64,000 bases of DNA. It comes from Pseudomonas knackmussii B13. GTDB lineage: Bacteria > Pseudomonadota > Gammaproteobacteria > Pseudomonadales > Pseudomonadaceae. Both the position numbers and the translations under genes were made by a program. The notes below the pieces were generated by a model, which worked only from the letters and a program-made list of their open reading frames with translations, ran no database searches and was not told where the DNA came from. The first letter of the stretch is position 1. The number at the start of each line of letters is the position of its first letter. The DNA lies in contig NZ_HG322950.1 of assembly GCF_000689415.1 (NCBI RefSeq), positions 682,001-746,000 of the forward strand, in the 5' to 3' direction. This document shows, in pieces, positions 1 through 14,027 of this stretch.

Positions 1-2077
<2,077 letters not shown>

Positions 2078-2094
2078 TGCTCCAGTGCTGAAAG

Positions 2095-2125
2095 AAAAAG
2101 CCCCGTGGTTTGCGGGGCTTTTTTT
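2095..2125. terminator. Bidirectional rho-independent terminator between katG and uvrA
   Basis: A perfect 11-bp stem (AAAAAGCCCCG with CGGGGCTTTTT, 7-nt loop) is followed by a run of seven T on the plus strand and is preceded by A-rich sequence that gives a T-run on the minus strand. It sits 18 bp after the katG stop and 13 bp from the uvrA stop, so it can serve both convergent genes. Confidence 0.93.
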
Positions 2126-2137
2126 CGTTTTCGGCCG

Positions 2138-4972
<2,835 letters not shown>

Positions 4973-5003
4973 AGCGGCCTCGCATGGCGGGCGAAAACCG
5001 CTG

Positions 5004-5033
5004 AGTATACGTTTCCCCCGGCCGCTGCGGCAA
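5004..5033 (-). promoter_or_regulatory. Putative sigma-70 promoter of uvrA
   Basis: On the minus strand TTGCCG (5033-5028) and TATACT (5009-5004) are separated by 18 bp, about 30 bp before the uvrA GTG. I looked for a LexA box (CTG-N10-CAG type) in the 210-bp divergent interval and found none that was convincing, so SOS control is not supported here. For the plus-strand gene the best -10 candidate is TAGAAT at 5068-5073, without a good -35. Confidence 0.5.
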
Positions 5034-5182
5034 AGCGCCGACTGGTGCCCTCGGCCGGCATGGCTGCTAGAATGCCCGGCTGTTTTTCGGCGTCGGCGCC
5101 AGCCGACCATCCCGGGAGCGGATGGACACGCCAGCGCGGGGCATGAGGCAACGCCCGCATCCATTCTTCCCACGAGGGGCTT

Positions 5183-6571
5183 ATGCAAGACACCCACACC
5201 GAGCGCATGAGCGGCACCGAAACCCGCGCCGCCATGGGCCTGTCCCTGGTCTTCGCGTTTCGCATGCTCGGCATGTTCATGGTCCTGCCAGTCCTGGCCA
5301 CCTATGGTCAGGACCTCGCCGGCTCGACCCCGGCACTGATCGGCCTGGCCATCGGCGCCTATGGCCTGACCCAGGCGATCCTGCAGATTCCGCTGGGCAC
5401 CCTGTCCGACCGCATCGGCCGCCGGCCGATCATCGTCGTCGGGCTGCTGATTTTTGCCGCCGGCGCTGCGCTGGCGGCCAACGCCGATTCCATCTGGGGC
5501 ATCATCGCCGGCCGCGTGCTGCAGGGCGCCGGGGCGATCTCCGCGGCGGTCATGGCCATGCTTTCGGACCTGACCCGCGAACAGCACCGCACCAAGGCCA
5601 TGGCCATGATCGGCATGAGCATCGGCCTGTCGTTCGCCGTTGCCATGGTCGCCGGTCCTGTGCTGACCCACCTGTTCGGCCTGCACGGGCTGTTCTGGTT
5701 CACCTCCGGCATGGCGCTGGTGGGGCTGCTGATCATCCTCTTCGTGGTGCCGACGCCCGACCATCGCATGCAGCACCGTGAATCCAGCGTGGCCAAGCAG
5801 TCGCTGGTGCCGACCCTGAAGAACCCCGAGCTGCTGCGCCTGGACGTCGGCATCCTGGTCCTGCACGCAATCCTCATGGCCAGCTTCGTGGCCCTGCCGC
5901 TGGCGCTGGTCGAGCGCGCCGGCCTGCCCAAGGAAGAGCACTGGTGGGTCTACCTGACCGCGCTGCTGGTGGGGTTCTTCGGCATGGTCCCGTTCATCAT
6001 CTATGCCGAGAAGAAGCGCCAGATGAAGCGCGTGCTCAGTGGCGCGGTAGCGACCCTGCTGCTCTGCGAGCTGTACTTCTGGGAGTTCGGCTACAGCCTC
6101 CGGGAGCTGGTGTTCGGCATCGTCGTCTACTTCACCGCCTTCAACCTGCTGGAGGCCTCGCTGCCGTCGCTGGTGAGCAAGGTGTCGCCGGCCGGCGGTA
6201 AAGGCACGGCGATGGGCGTGTACTCCACCAGCCAGTTCCTCGGCGCAGCCGTGGGCGGCATTCTCGGCGGCTGGATGTTCCAGCACGGTGGCCTTGACGG
6301 GGTGTTCATCGGCTGCGCGGTGCTGGCTGCCCTCTGGTTGGCGATTGCTGTTACCATGCGCGAACCGCCTTACGTGACCAGCATCCGCCTGCCCCTCTCG
6401 GAGGAGGCCTTGCGCGACGCAGAGCTGGCACAGCGATTCAAGGCACTGCCCGGTGTGGCAGATGTGATGGTGGTCGCCGAGGAAGGCGCCGCCTATGTCA
6501 AAGTGGATACCCAACAAGTCGATCGCATGTCCCTCGAGCGTCTGGCGCAAGCCGCGCCGGTGGCGTGCTGA
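5183..6571 (+). CDS. MFS transporter, YajR-like with C-terminal YAM-type domain
   Basis: A 462-residue inner-membrane major facilitator. Hydrophobic segments fit 12 helices; the loop 2-3 motif appears as GTLSDRIGRRP and motif B-like GRVLQGAGAISAA follows. After the last helix (about residue 390) there is a roughly 70-residue soluble tail (RFKALPGVADVMVV...AYVKVDTQQVDR) with the betaalphabeta look of the YAM domain of E. coli YajR. The substrate is unknown. The ATG follows GAGGGGC. It lies divergent from uvrA and 17 bp upstream of the ssb start, so it is probably cotranscribed with ssb, as in PAO1 (PA4233-PA4232 order from memory). Confidence 0.9.
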   Translation: MQDTHTERMSGTETRAAMGLSLVFAFRMLGMFMVLPVLATYGQDLAGSTPALIGLAIGAYGLTQAILQIPLGTLSDRIGRRPIIVVGLLIFAAGAALAANADSIWGIIAGRVLQGAGAISAAVMAMLSDLTREQHRTKAMAMIGMSIGLSFAVAMVAGPVLTHLFGLHGLFWFTSGMALVGLLIILFVVPTPDHRMQHRESSVAKQSLVPTLKNPELLRLDVGILVLHAILMASFVALPLALVERAGLPKEEHWWVYLTALLVGFFGMVPFIIYAEKKRQMKRVLSGAVATLLLCELYFWEFGYSLRELVFGIVVYFTAFNLLEASLPSLVSKVSPAGGKGTAMGVYSTSQFLGAAVGGILGGWMFQHGGLDGVFIGCAVLAALWLAIAVTMREPPYVTSIRLPLSEEALRDAELAQRFKALPGVADVMVVAEEGAAYVKVDTQQVDRMSLERLAQAAPVAC

Positions 6572-6588
6572 TCCTTCAGGAGAACGTC

Positions 6589-7083
6589 ATGGCCCGTGGG
6601 GTTAACAAAGTCATTCTGGTTGGCAACGTCGGTGGTGACCCGGAAACCCGCTACCTGCCCAACGGCAATGCGGTGACCAACGTCACCCTGGCCACCAGCG
6701 AGAGCTGGAAGGACAAGCAGACCGGTCAGCAACAGGAACGCACCGAATGGCACCGCGTGGTGTTCTTCGGTCGCCTGGCGGAAATCGTCGCCGAGTACGT
6801 GCGCAAGGGTTCGCAGATCTACGTCGAAGGCAGCCTGCGTACCCGCAAGTGGCAGGGGCAGGACGGCCAGGACAAGTACACCACCGAGATCGTGGTAGAC
6901 ATCAACGGCAACATGCAACTGCTCGGCGGCCGTCCGGGCGCCGGTGGCGACGACGCCCCGCGCGCTCCGCGTGAGCCGCAGCAGCGTCCGCAACAGGCTC
7001 CGCGCCCGGCCCCGCAGCAGCAGGCTCCGGCCCCGCAGCCGGCTCCGGACTACGACAGCTTCGACGACGACATTCCGTTCTAA
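6589..7083 (+). CDS. ssb: Single-stranded DNA-binding protein
   Basis: SSB, the tetrameric ssDNA-binding protein of replication, repair and recombination. The 164-residue product has the OB fold at residues 1-110 (MARGVNKVILVGNVGGDPE...), a Pro/Gln-rich low-complexity linker (about 115-150), and the conserved acidic tip DDDIPF that binds partner proteins. An upstream in-frame GTG at 6565 would add eight residues and overlap the MFS stop; the ATG at 6589 was chosen because AGGAG lies 8 bp before it and the family starts MARGVNK. A strong terminator follows at 7104. Confidence 0.98.
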   Translation: MARGVNKVILVGNVGGDPETRYLPNGNAVTNVTLATSESWKDKQTGQQQERTEWHRVVFFGRLAEIVAEYVRKGSQIYVEGSLRTRKWQGQDGQDKYTTEIVVDINGNMQLLGGRPGAGGDDAPRAPREPQQRPQQAPRPAPQQQAPAPQPAPDYDSFDDDIPF

Positions 7084-7103
7084 GCGTCGGATCGGTCTCA
7101 AAG

Positions 7104-7139
7104 AAGCCCGGCATTCCCCTTGGGGATGCCGGGCTTTTT
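7104..7139 (+). terminator. Rho-independent terminator after ssb
   Basis: A long GC-rich stem (AGCCCGGCAT paired with ATGCCGGGCT, extended by CCCC/GGGG) is followed by five T, 20 bp after the ssb stop codon. Confidence 0.92.
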
Positions 7140-7150
7140 CATTTCCGTTT

Positions 7151-7296
7151 GTAGGAGCGCTGCTAGGCGCATGCCAGCTCCGTAGGATGGGTTGAGGCGC
7201 GAAACCCATGCGGCGACTGGTGCGGCGCACACGATGCCCGGCCTGGGCGTCTTCCAGGGCAGCATGGGTATCGCCTTCGGCTCAACCCATCCTACG
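7151..7296. repeat. Long imperfect inverted repeat, REP-like intergenic element
   Basis: A perfect 16-bp inverted repeat, CGTAGGATGGGTTGAG at 7181-7196 against its complement at 7281-7296, with secondary inner arms (AAACCCATGC at 7202-7211 against GCATGGG at 7262-7268), so the whole 116 bp can fold into a branched hairpin. A GTAGGAGCG motif of the other repeat family in this window precedes it at 7151. No coding frame of interest lies in the 261-bp gap between ssb and cobJ. Confidence 0.75.
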
Positions 7297-7344
7297 AATC
7301 GCAAGGCCTAGCCTTATCCGCCGCTGCCAATCGCACTAGGCAGA

Positions 7345-8997
7345 TCAGCGATACCAGCGCGGCGTATACACCCAGTCGCCGCCGTCGGCGCGGGGGAAGC
7401 GCCGGGTCAGTGACGAACCGATGATCACCAGGGTGCGCATGTCGACCATCTCCGGCTGCAGCTCGCCGAGGGTCAGCACCCGCAGCGCCTCGGCCGGGCG
7501 GCCGATATCGCGGCCGAGCACCACCAGGGTTTCTGGCGCACGGTGTTCGCGGACGATTTCCAGGGCGCGGCCGAGCTGCCAGGGGCGCGCCTTCGAGATC
7601 GGGTTGTAGAAGGCCATTGCCAGGTCGGCGAGGCCGGCGTGGGCCAGGCGCTTCTCGATGATGTCCCAGGGCTTGAGGTTGTCCGACAGCGAGATCAGGC
7701 AGAAGTCATGCCCCAGCGGCGCTCCGGCCTTGGCAGCCGCGGCAAGCGCGGCGGAGACGCCGGGCAGCACCTCCAGCTCGACGTTGTGCCATTCCGGATC
7801 GTCGCTTTCATGCAGCGCTTCCATCACCGCTGCGGCCATGGCGAACACGCCGGGGTCGCCGGACGAGATCACCACCACCTTGCGTCCGCTCGCCGCCAGT
7901 TCGAAGGCGTGGCGGGCGCGCTGCATTTCCTCGCGGTTGTCGGTGCAATGGCGCACCTGCTCCGGGCGCAGCGGCTCGGCCATCTTCACGTAGGTCTCGT
8001 AGCCGAGCAGGTCTTCGGCTTCATCCAGCGCGCGGCGCACGGCCGGGGTCATGTGCTCGGCGGCGCCGGGACCGAGGCCGATCACGCTGAGGCGACCGCG
8101 CGGACGACCGATGACAGCGGCCTGCTCTGGGGAATCGGCGAGGCGCAGGCGGATGCCGTTCTGGCTCGAATGCACGGGCGGTAATACGTCTTCGGCGATG
8201 AAGCGCAGCGGTACACCGAGCGCCCGGGCGACCTCACCGAGGCGCACATCGGCCATGTGCTCGCGCGGGGCGAGCAGGGCGGCGAGGGCGGCCGGGGCGA
8301 GATTCGCGGCGGCCAGGGCGTTGTGGACAAGCGTTTCCAGATTGCCGGTGGGCGCTTCGATTTCAGCGAGCACGCAGCGCGGATGGATCAGCAGTTCGTC
8401 CCGCTGCGCCGGGCGTGCCTCGCAAGTCACCCGCACACTGCGCCGGGCATCCTCGGCCAGCGGCAACTTCGCTTCGGCCAGCCAGGGCGCTTCACCTTCG
8501 ATGCGCAGGCTTTCGCCGCCGAGCAGGTCGGCGACGAAGCGCTTGCCCTGTTCGATATCGGCCAGTTCGTAGCCGGCGGGCGGCTCCAGCAGGCAGGTGC
8601 CGAAGCGCAGCTCGCCGCTGGTGGTGATGGCGGGAGCCACTTCCAGTGCGGCGGCGATCCCGCGCGCCAGGCGGTTCACCCCGGCCAGGCCACCGAGCAG
8701 CGGCACCACGGCGCTGCCGTCCTCGGCGACGGCCAGTACCGGCGGCTCGGCGCCTTTCTCCTGCAGCAGTGGCGCCAGGCTGCGGATGACGATGCCGGCG
8801 GCGCACAGGGCGATGAGCGGGGTGTTGCCGCGGTAGAGCGCACGCAGGGTGTCGCCGAAGTCCTGGTAAAGCTCGTCGGCGCCTTCGACGCGGCCCTGCA
8901 GGCCGTGGATGCGCGCCTGTGGATAAAGCGCCTGCAGGCGTTTCGCGGTGGCCAGGGCGCTGGCGCCGAGGATGATGATGGCGGGGGAGGCGTTCAT
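7345..8997 (-). CDS. cobJ: CbiG-like domain fused to precorrin-3B C17-methyltransferase CobJ
   Basis: A 550-residue fusion. The N-terminal half (about 1-300; IIILGASALATAKRLQ..., TPLIALCAAGIVIRSLAPLL, PLLGGLAGVNRLAR) is CbiG-like; in anaerobic pathways CbiG opens the delta-lactone ring. The C-terminal half (from GRLSVIGLGPGAAEHMTPA) is the SAM-dependent methyltransferase CobJ, with the GLGPG nucleotide loop and SSGDPGVFAMA, which methylates C17 and drives ring contraction. Translation starts at the ATG overlapping the cobI stop by one base (TGATG), which indicates coupling. It is the last gene of cobG-cobH-cobI-cobJ. Upstream in-frame sequence reaching 9321 is inside cobI and is not part of this gene. 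Confidence 0.95.
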   Translation of the reverse strand: MNASPAIIILGASALATAKRLQALYPQARIHGLQGRVEGADELYQDFGDTLRALYRGNTPLIALCAAGIVIRSLAPLLQEKGAEPPVLAVAEDGSAVVPLLGGLAGVNRLARGIAAALEVAPAITTSGELRFGTCLLEPPAGYELADIEQGKRFVADLLGGESLRIEGEAPWLAEAKLPLAEDARRSVRVTCEARPAQRDELLIHPRCVLAEIEAPTGNLETLVHNALAAANLAPAALAALLAPREHMADVRLGEVARALGVPLRFIAEDVLPPVHSSQNGIRLRLADSPEQAAVIGRPRGRLSVIGLGPGAAEHMTPAVRRALDEAEDLLGYETYVKMAEPLRPEQVRHCTDNREEMQRARHAFELAASGRKVVVISSGDPGVFAMAAAVMEALHESDDPEWHNVELEVLPGVSAALAAAAKAGAPLGHDFCLISLSDNLKPWDIIEKRLAHAGLADLAMAFYNPISKARPWQLGRALEIVREHRAPETLVVLGRDIGRPAEALRVLTLGELQPEMVDMRTLVIIGSSLTRRFPRADGGDWVYTPRWYR

Positions 8998-9740
8998 CAG
9001 CCGCGCCACCTTTCGCCGGGGATCACCACCATGGAGAAGTACGGCGAGGCCATTGGGTCGACGTCGTCCAGCGGCACGATGCGTTGTTCCCGCATGGTCG
9101 CCCGCTCCACGTAATGGGCGCCGCCGTCGCGGCCGAGTTCGCGCAGCACGCGGCGAACCTTGTCGAAGTTGCGCCCAAGCTTCATCACCACCGCTGCGTC
9201 TGCCGTTGCGAGGCGTTGCTTGAGCTCGTCTTCCGGCAGTACGCCGGAGAGCACCGAAAGGCTCTGGTTGCGGTACACCAGCGGCACGCCGAGCACCGCA
9301 GCGCTGCCCAGCATCGAGCACACGCCTGGCACCACTTCTGCCGGATAGCGCTCGGCCAGGCGGTCGTGCAGGTACATGTAGGAGCCGTAGAAGAACGGAT
9401 CGCCCTCGCAGATCACCGCGACGTCGCGGCCGGCGTCCAGATGGCGCGCGACCTGTTCGGCGGCGGTGTCGTAGAAGTCGCTGATCACGCCTTCGTAGGT
9501 CAGCGGCGGCTCCAGCTTTTCGGTGGTCACCGGGTACACCAGCGGCAGACGCTCCTGCGCCTCGCCCAGGTGCTGTTCGATGATGCCGAAGGCATTGCCG
9601 CCGTGGCCCGCGTGGTGCTTGGCCTTGGCCACGAAGTAGGCGACCACGGGGGCGGATTGCAGCAGGCGCAGGGCCTTGAGGGTGATCAGCTCGGGGTCGC
9701 CGGGGCCGACGCCGAGGCCGAGCAGGCGGCCAGTCATCAT
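8997..9740 (-). CDS. cobI: Precorrin-2 C20-methyltransferase
   Basis: CobI transfers a methyl group from SAM to C20 of precorrin-2, the first methylation dedicated to the corrin ring. The 247-residue tetrapyrrole methylase shows the N-terminal loop GLGVGPGDPELITLKA, the ICEGDPFFYGSYMYL segment and the VVPGVCSMLGSAA segment typical of the family. The start has two tandem ATGs (9740 and 9737) that overlap the cobH stop, so translation is likely coupled; I took the first. Cytoplasmic, second-to-last gene of the minus-strand cob operon. Confidence 0.96.
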   Translation of the reverse strand: MMTGRLLGLGVGPGDPELITLKALRLLQSAPVVAYFVAKAKHHAGHGGNAFGIIEQHLGEAQERLPLVYPVTTEKLEPPLTYEGVISDFYDTAAEQVARHLDAGRDVAVICEGDPFFYGSYMYLHDRLAERYPAEVVPGVCSMLGSAAVLGVPLVYRNQSLSVLSGVLPEDELKQRLATADAAVVMKLGRNFDKVRRVLRELGRDGGAHYVERATMREQRIVPLDDVDPMASPYFSMVVIPGERWRG

Positions 9741-10355
9741 TCCACCTCCGTGGCCAGGGCGTTCACCGCGGCGGCGGCCATGGCGCTGCCGCCGCGACGG
9801 CCGCGGACGATCACGTAGGGCACGCCGCGGCTGTCGGCGGCGAGCAGGTCCTTGGATTCGGCGGCGCCGACGAAGCCCACCGGAAAGCCGAGGATCAGCG
9901 CGGGTTTCGGTGCGCCGGCATCGAGCATTTCCAGCAGGTAGAAGAGGGCGGTCGGCGCGTTGCCGATCACCACCACGCTGCCTTCCAGGTGCTCGCGCCA
10001 GTGCTCCAGGGCGACCGCCGAGCGGGTGTTGCCCAGCTCGCGGGCCAGCGCCGGGACGTCGGATTCGTTGAGCGTGCAGATCACCGGGTTGTCCGCCGGC
10101 AGGCGCGCGCGGGTGATGCCTTCGGCGACCATGCGTGCATCGCAGAGGATCGGCGCGCCTTTCGCCAGGGCTTCGCGGCCGGCTGTGCCGGCGCCGGGGG
10201 AGAAGCGCAGCTCCTGCACCACGTCGACCATGCCGCAGGCGTGGATCACCCGCACGGCGAGTTTTTCCAGGTCGGCGGGGATGGCCGAGAGATCGGCCTC
10301 GGCACGGATGGTGGCGAAGGATTGGCGGTAGATCGCCTGGCCATCGCGGATGTAA

Positions 10356-10363
<8 letters not shown>
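9737..10363 (-). CDS. cobH: Precorrin-8X methylmutase
   Basis: CobH moves the C11 methyl group to C12, converting precorrin-8X to hydrogenobyrinate. The 208-residue protein has the catalytic His in RVIHACGMVD (His41) and the conserved segments GAPILCDARMVAEGI, VICTLNESDVP, VIGNAPTALF and GFPVGFVGAAESK. It overlaps the upstream cobG frame by 8 bp and the downstream cobI start, consistent with one tightly packed transcript starting at the cobalamin riboswitch. Confidence 0.97.
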
Positions 10364-11690
<1,327 letters not shown>

Positions 11691-11790
11691 AGGGTCACCA
11701 GGGCTGGGTCGCCGTGACCATGCGGATCGCCTCGGAGGGCGACCTCACAACACCGATACACCCCGCTCGATGTCTGCACGTGCGACTGGT

Positions 11791-11944
11791 CTCGTCGGCA
11801 GGTCTCCTGGCTGGCAGGTCCTCATCCAGCGCGGCCTTCCCGGTTGCCCAGTGGCCAATTCGCGCGGACTCGCTGCTTACAGTTGCGGGGGCAGCCACGG
11901 TTGGTCCCGTGTTCCCTCTTCGGCCCTGATGGGCACCGACGAAG
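11791..11944 (-). ncRNA. Cobalamin (AdoCbl) riboswitch upstream of cobG
   Basis: Read on the minus strand, the segment has the cobalamin aptamer order: AGAGGGAACACGGG, then the core GCCCCCGCAACTGTAAGC, then the B12 box AGCCAGGAGACCTGCC (plus-strand 11797-11812). The closing P1 helix is visible between CTTCGTCGG at the 5' end and CCGACGAG just after the B12 box. About 100 nt separate it from the cobG GTG. GGTCGCC there can pair with either GGCGATC or GGCGACC downstream, a possible switch in the expression platform. Binding of adenosylcobalamin is expected to lower cobGHIJ expression. Confidence 0.95.
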
Positions 11945-11949
11945 CGCGT

Positions 11950-11978
11950 ATTATGCCCGCTTTGTCCGAATGCTGGAA
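11950..11978 (-). promoter_or_regulatory. Putative promoter of the cobG riboswitch transcript
   Basis: On the minus strand CATAAT (11955-11950) with a weak TTCCAG -35 (11978-11973) at 17-bp spacing would start RNA near 11943, exactly at the 5' side of the aptamer P1 helix. On the plus strand the same AT-rich spot reads TATTAT (11949-11954) and could serve cobL. Confidence 0.45.
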
Positions 11979-12023
11979 AAGCCTGCCCGTCGGATCGGTG
12001 GGCAGCGAGATCGAGGAGTTTCC

Positions 12024-13226
12024 ATGACAGCCTGGCTGACCATCGTCGGCATCGGCGAGGACGGCTATGCCGGCCTCGGCAAGGCCGCTCGCCGCGCGCT
12101 GCTGGCGGCCGGCGTGGTGTTCGGCGGCGAGCGCCAGCTGGACCTTTTGCCGCACTGCCTGAAGGCCCGCCGCGTGGCCTGGCCGAGTCCCTTCGACCTG
12201 GCGCCTCTGCTGGCGCGGCGCGGCACGCCGACCTGCGTGCTGGCCAGCGGCGACCCGATGTTCTTCGGCATAGGCGCGACCCTCGCGCGGCAGTTGCCGG
12301 TGGAGGAGATGCAGGTGCTGCCGGCGCCGTCCTCGGTGAGCCTGGCCGCTGCGCGCCTGGGCTGGCCGCTGCAGGCGGTCGAGCTGCTGTCGCTGGTCGG
12401 TCGCCCGCTGGCGGCGCTCAATTCGCGCCTGCATGCGGGGCGTCGCCTGTTGCTGCTGAGCAACGACGGCCGCAGCCCGGCAGCGGTTGCGGCGCTGCTG
12501 CGTGAGCGCGGTTTCGCGCCGAGCCGGCTGAGTGTGCTGGAGCACCTGGGCGGCGAACGCGAGCGGCGCATCGATGGTTTGGCTGCCGATTGGGCGGTCG
12601 ACGAGACGGCTGCGCTCAATGTCATCGCCATCGACTGCATGGCCGGCGACGATGCCCGGCGCCTGCCGTTGACGCCCGGCCTGCCGGACGACGCCTATCG
12701 CCACGACGGCCAACTGACCAAACGCGACGTGCGCGCCGTGACCCTCGGGCGCCTGGCGCCGGAGCCGGGCGAACTGCTCTGGGACGTCGGCGCCGGTTGC
12801 GGCTCCATCGGTATCGAGTGGATGCGCGCGCACCCCAGTTGCCGCGCTATCGCTATCGAGGCCGATGCAGGGCGCCAGGGCCATATCGCGCATAACCGCG
12901 ACGCTCTCGGCGTTCCCGGCCTGCAACTGGTCGCCGGACACGCGCCCGAAGCGCTGGACGGACTGGAAGCGCCCGACGCCATCTTCATCGGCGGCGGCGT
13001 CACCGTGCCGGGCGTGCTGGAAAGCTGCTGGGCCAACCTGAAATCGGGCGGCCGCCTGCTGGCCAACGCCGTGACCCTGCAGAGCGAAGCGACGCTGGTG
13101 AGCTGGCGCGAGCGCCATGGCGGCGAGCTGGTCCGTCTGCAAGTGGCCCAGGCACAAGCGCTGGGCAGCTTCGACACCTGGCGCGCGGCGCTGCCGATCA
13201 CCTTGCTGGCGCTGCGCAAGCCATGA
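12024..13226 (+). CDS. cobL: Precorrin-6Y C5,15-methyltransferase (decarboxylating)
   Basis: CobL methylates C5 and C15 and decarboxylates the acetate side chain at C12, giving precorrin-8X. The 400-residue protein is the natural fusion of a CbiE-like methylase (residues about 1-200, VGIGEDGYAGLGKAAR, ASGDPMFFGIG) and a CbiT-like Rossmann methyltransferase (about 215-400, GELLWDVGAGCGSIGIEWMR, IFIGGGV). The ATG at 12024 has GAGGAG upstream; the frame is open further back through the divergent riboswitch region, which is not coding. It is divergent from cobG and overlaps cobK by four bases. Confidence 0.97.
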   Translation: MTAWLTIVGIGEDGYAGLGKAARRALLAAGVVFGGERQLDLLPHCLKARRVAWPSPFDLAPLLARRGTPTCVLASGDPMFFGIGATLARQLPVEEMQVLPAPSSVSLAAARLGWPLQAVELLSLVGRPLAALNSRLHAGRRLLLLSNDGRSPAAVAALLRERGFAPSRLSVLEHLGGERERRIDGLAADWAVDETAALNVIAIDCMAGDDARRLPLTPGLPDDAYRHDGQLTKRDVRAVTLGRLAPEPGELLWDVGAGCGSIGIEWMRAHPSCRAIAIEADAGRQGHIAHNRDALGVPGLQLVAGHAPEALDGLEAPDAIFIGGGVTVPGVLESCWANLKSGGRLLANAVTLQSEATLVSWRERHGGELVRLQVAQAQALGSFDTWRAALPITLLALRKP

Positions 13227-13957
13227 GCGGCAAGCGCGTCCTGCTGCTCGGTGGCATAGGCGAGGCGCTGTCCATTGCCCGTCGCCTCGGCCCGCAACAC
13301 CTGTACAGCCTCGCCGGACTGGGCAAGGTGCCGGACGACCTGGCCTGCCAGGTGCGAGTCGGCGGCTTCGGCGGTGCCGAGGGGCTGGCGCAGTTCATCG
13401 TCGAACACGGCTATGACCTGCTGCTCGATGCCACCCATCCCTACGCCGCGCAGATCAGCGCGAATGCCGCGCGCGCCGCGCAGCTGGCCGGTGTGCCCTG
13501 CTGGGCGCTGCGCCGTCCGGGCTGGCAGGCTGGTGCTGGCGACGACTGGCGCGAGGTGCGCGACTGGGCAGCGCTGATCGAGGCGTCGGCGCCATTCCGC
13601 CGTCCGCTGTTCACCCTGGGCCGCGAACCGCTGGAGCACCTGCACGAGATTCCCGCCGAGCAGTTCTGGACGGTGCGCTGCCTGCAAACCCTGCCGGGTG
13701 CGGAGCGCGCGGAAGTGCTGGGCGCACGTGGGCCCTTCACGCTGGAGGGCGAGCGCGAGCTGTTCGAGCGCCTGGGGACCGATGTGCTGATCAGCAAGAA
13801 CAGCGGCAGCCAGGCCACCGAGCCGAAGCTGCAGGTGGCGCGTGAGCGGGGGATTCCGGTGCTGATACTGGCGCGTCCCGAACTGCCGACAGTGGACCGG
13901 CAGTTCGAGGGCGTCGAAGAGATGTGGGAGGCGTTGGGGCCTCTCGTCAACGGATAA
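13223..13957 (+). CDS. cobK: Precorrin-6A reductase
   Basis: CobK reduces precorrin-6A to dihydro-precorrin-6Y (precorrin-6B) with NADPH. The 244-residue CbiJ/CobK-family protein shows GGIGEALSIARRL at the N-terminus, LLLDATHPYAAQISANAARAA and the C-terminal LISKNSGSQATEPK segment. Its ATG overlaps the cobL TGA (ATGA), so the pair is translationally coupled. A strong hairpin follows 25 bp downstream. Confidence 0.96.
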   Translation: MSGKRVLLLGGIGEALSIARRLGPQHLYSLAGLGKVPDDLACQVRVGGFGGAEGLAQFIVEHGYDLLLDATHPYAAQISANAARAAQLAGVPCWALRRPGWQAGAGDDWREVRDWAALIEASAPFRRPLFTLGREPLEHLHEIPAEQFWTVRCLQTLPGAERAEVLGARGPFTLEGERELFERLGTDVLISKNSGSQATEPKLQVARERGIPVLILARPELPTVDRQFEGVEEMWEALGPLVNG

Positions 13958-13981
13958 CGAGCGCTTCAACCGCAGCCTGGG

Positions 13982-14017
13982 GAGCGGCGTATGACCGCGA
14001 AGGGTCATACGCCGCTC
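13982..14017. terminator. Strong 15-bp hairpin between convergent cobK and the Gly-rich gene
   Basis: A perfect 15-bp stem (GAGCGGCGTATGACC at 13982-13996, complement at 14003-14017, 6-nt loop) lies between two convergent genes. There is no T-run on either side, so it may act as an RNA 3'-end stabiliser or a pausing/attenuating hairpin rather than a classical terminator. A short palindrome GTTAGCTAAC (14019-14028) follows. Confidence 0.65.
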
Positions 14018-14027
14018 GGTTAGCTAA

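Noticed and set aside
4973..5182. LexA (SOS) box between uvrA and the MFS gene
   Set aside because: No CTG-N10-CAG palindrome of acceptable quality was found in the interval.
7151..7300. tRNA or other structured RNA gene in the repeat after ssb
   Set aside because: The branched fold comes from inverted repeats; no acceptor stem, anticodon arm or CCA context is present.
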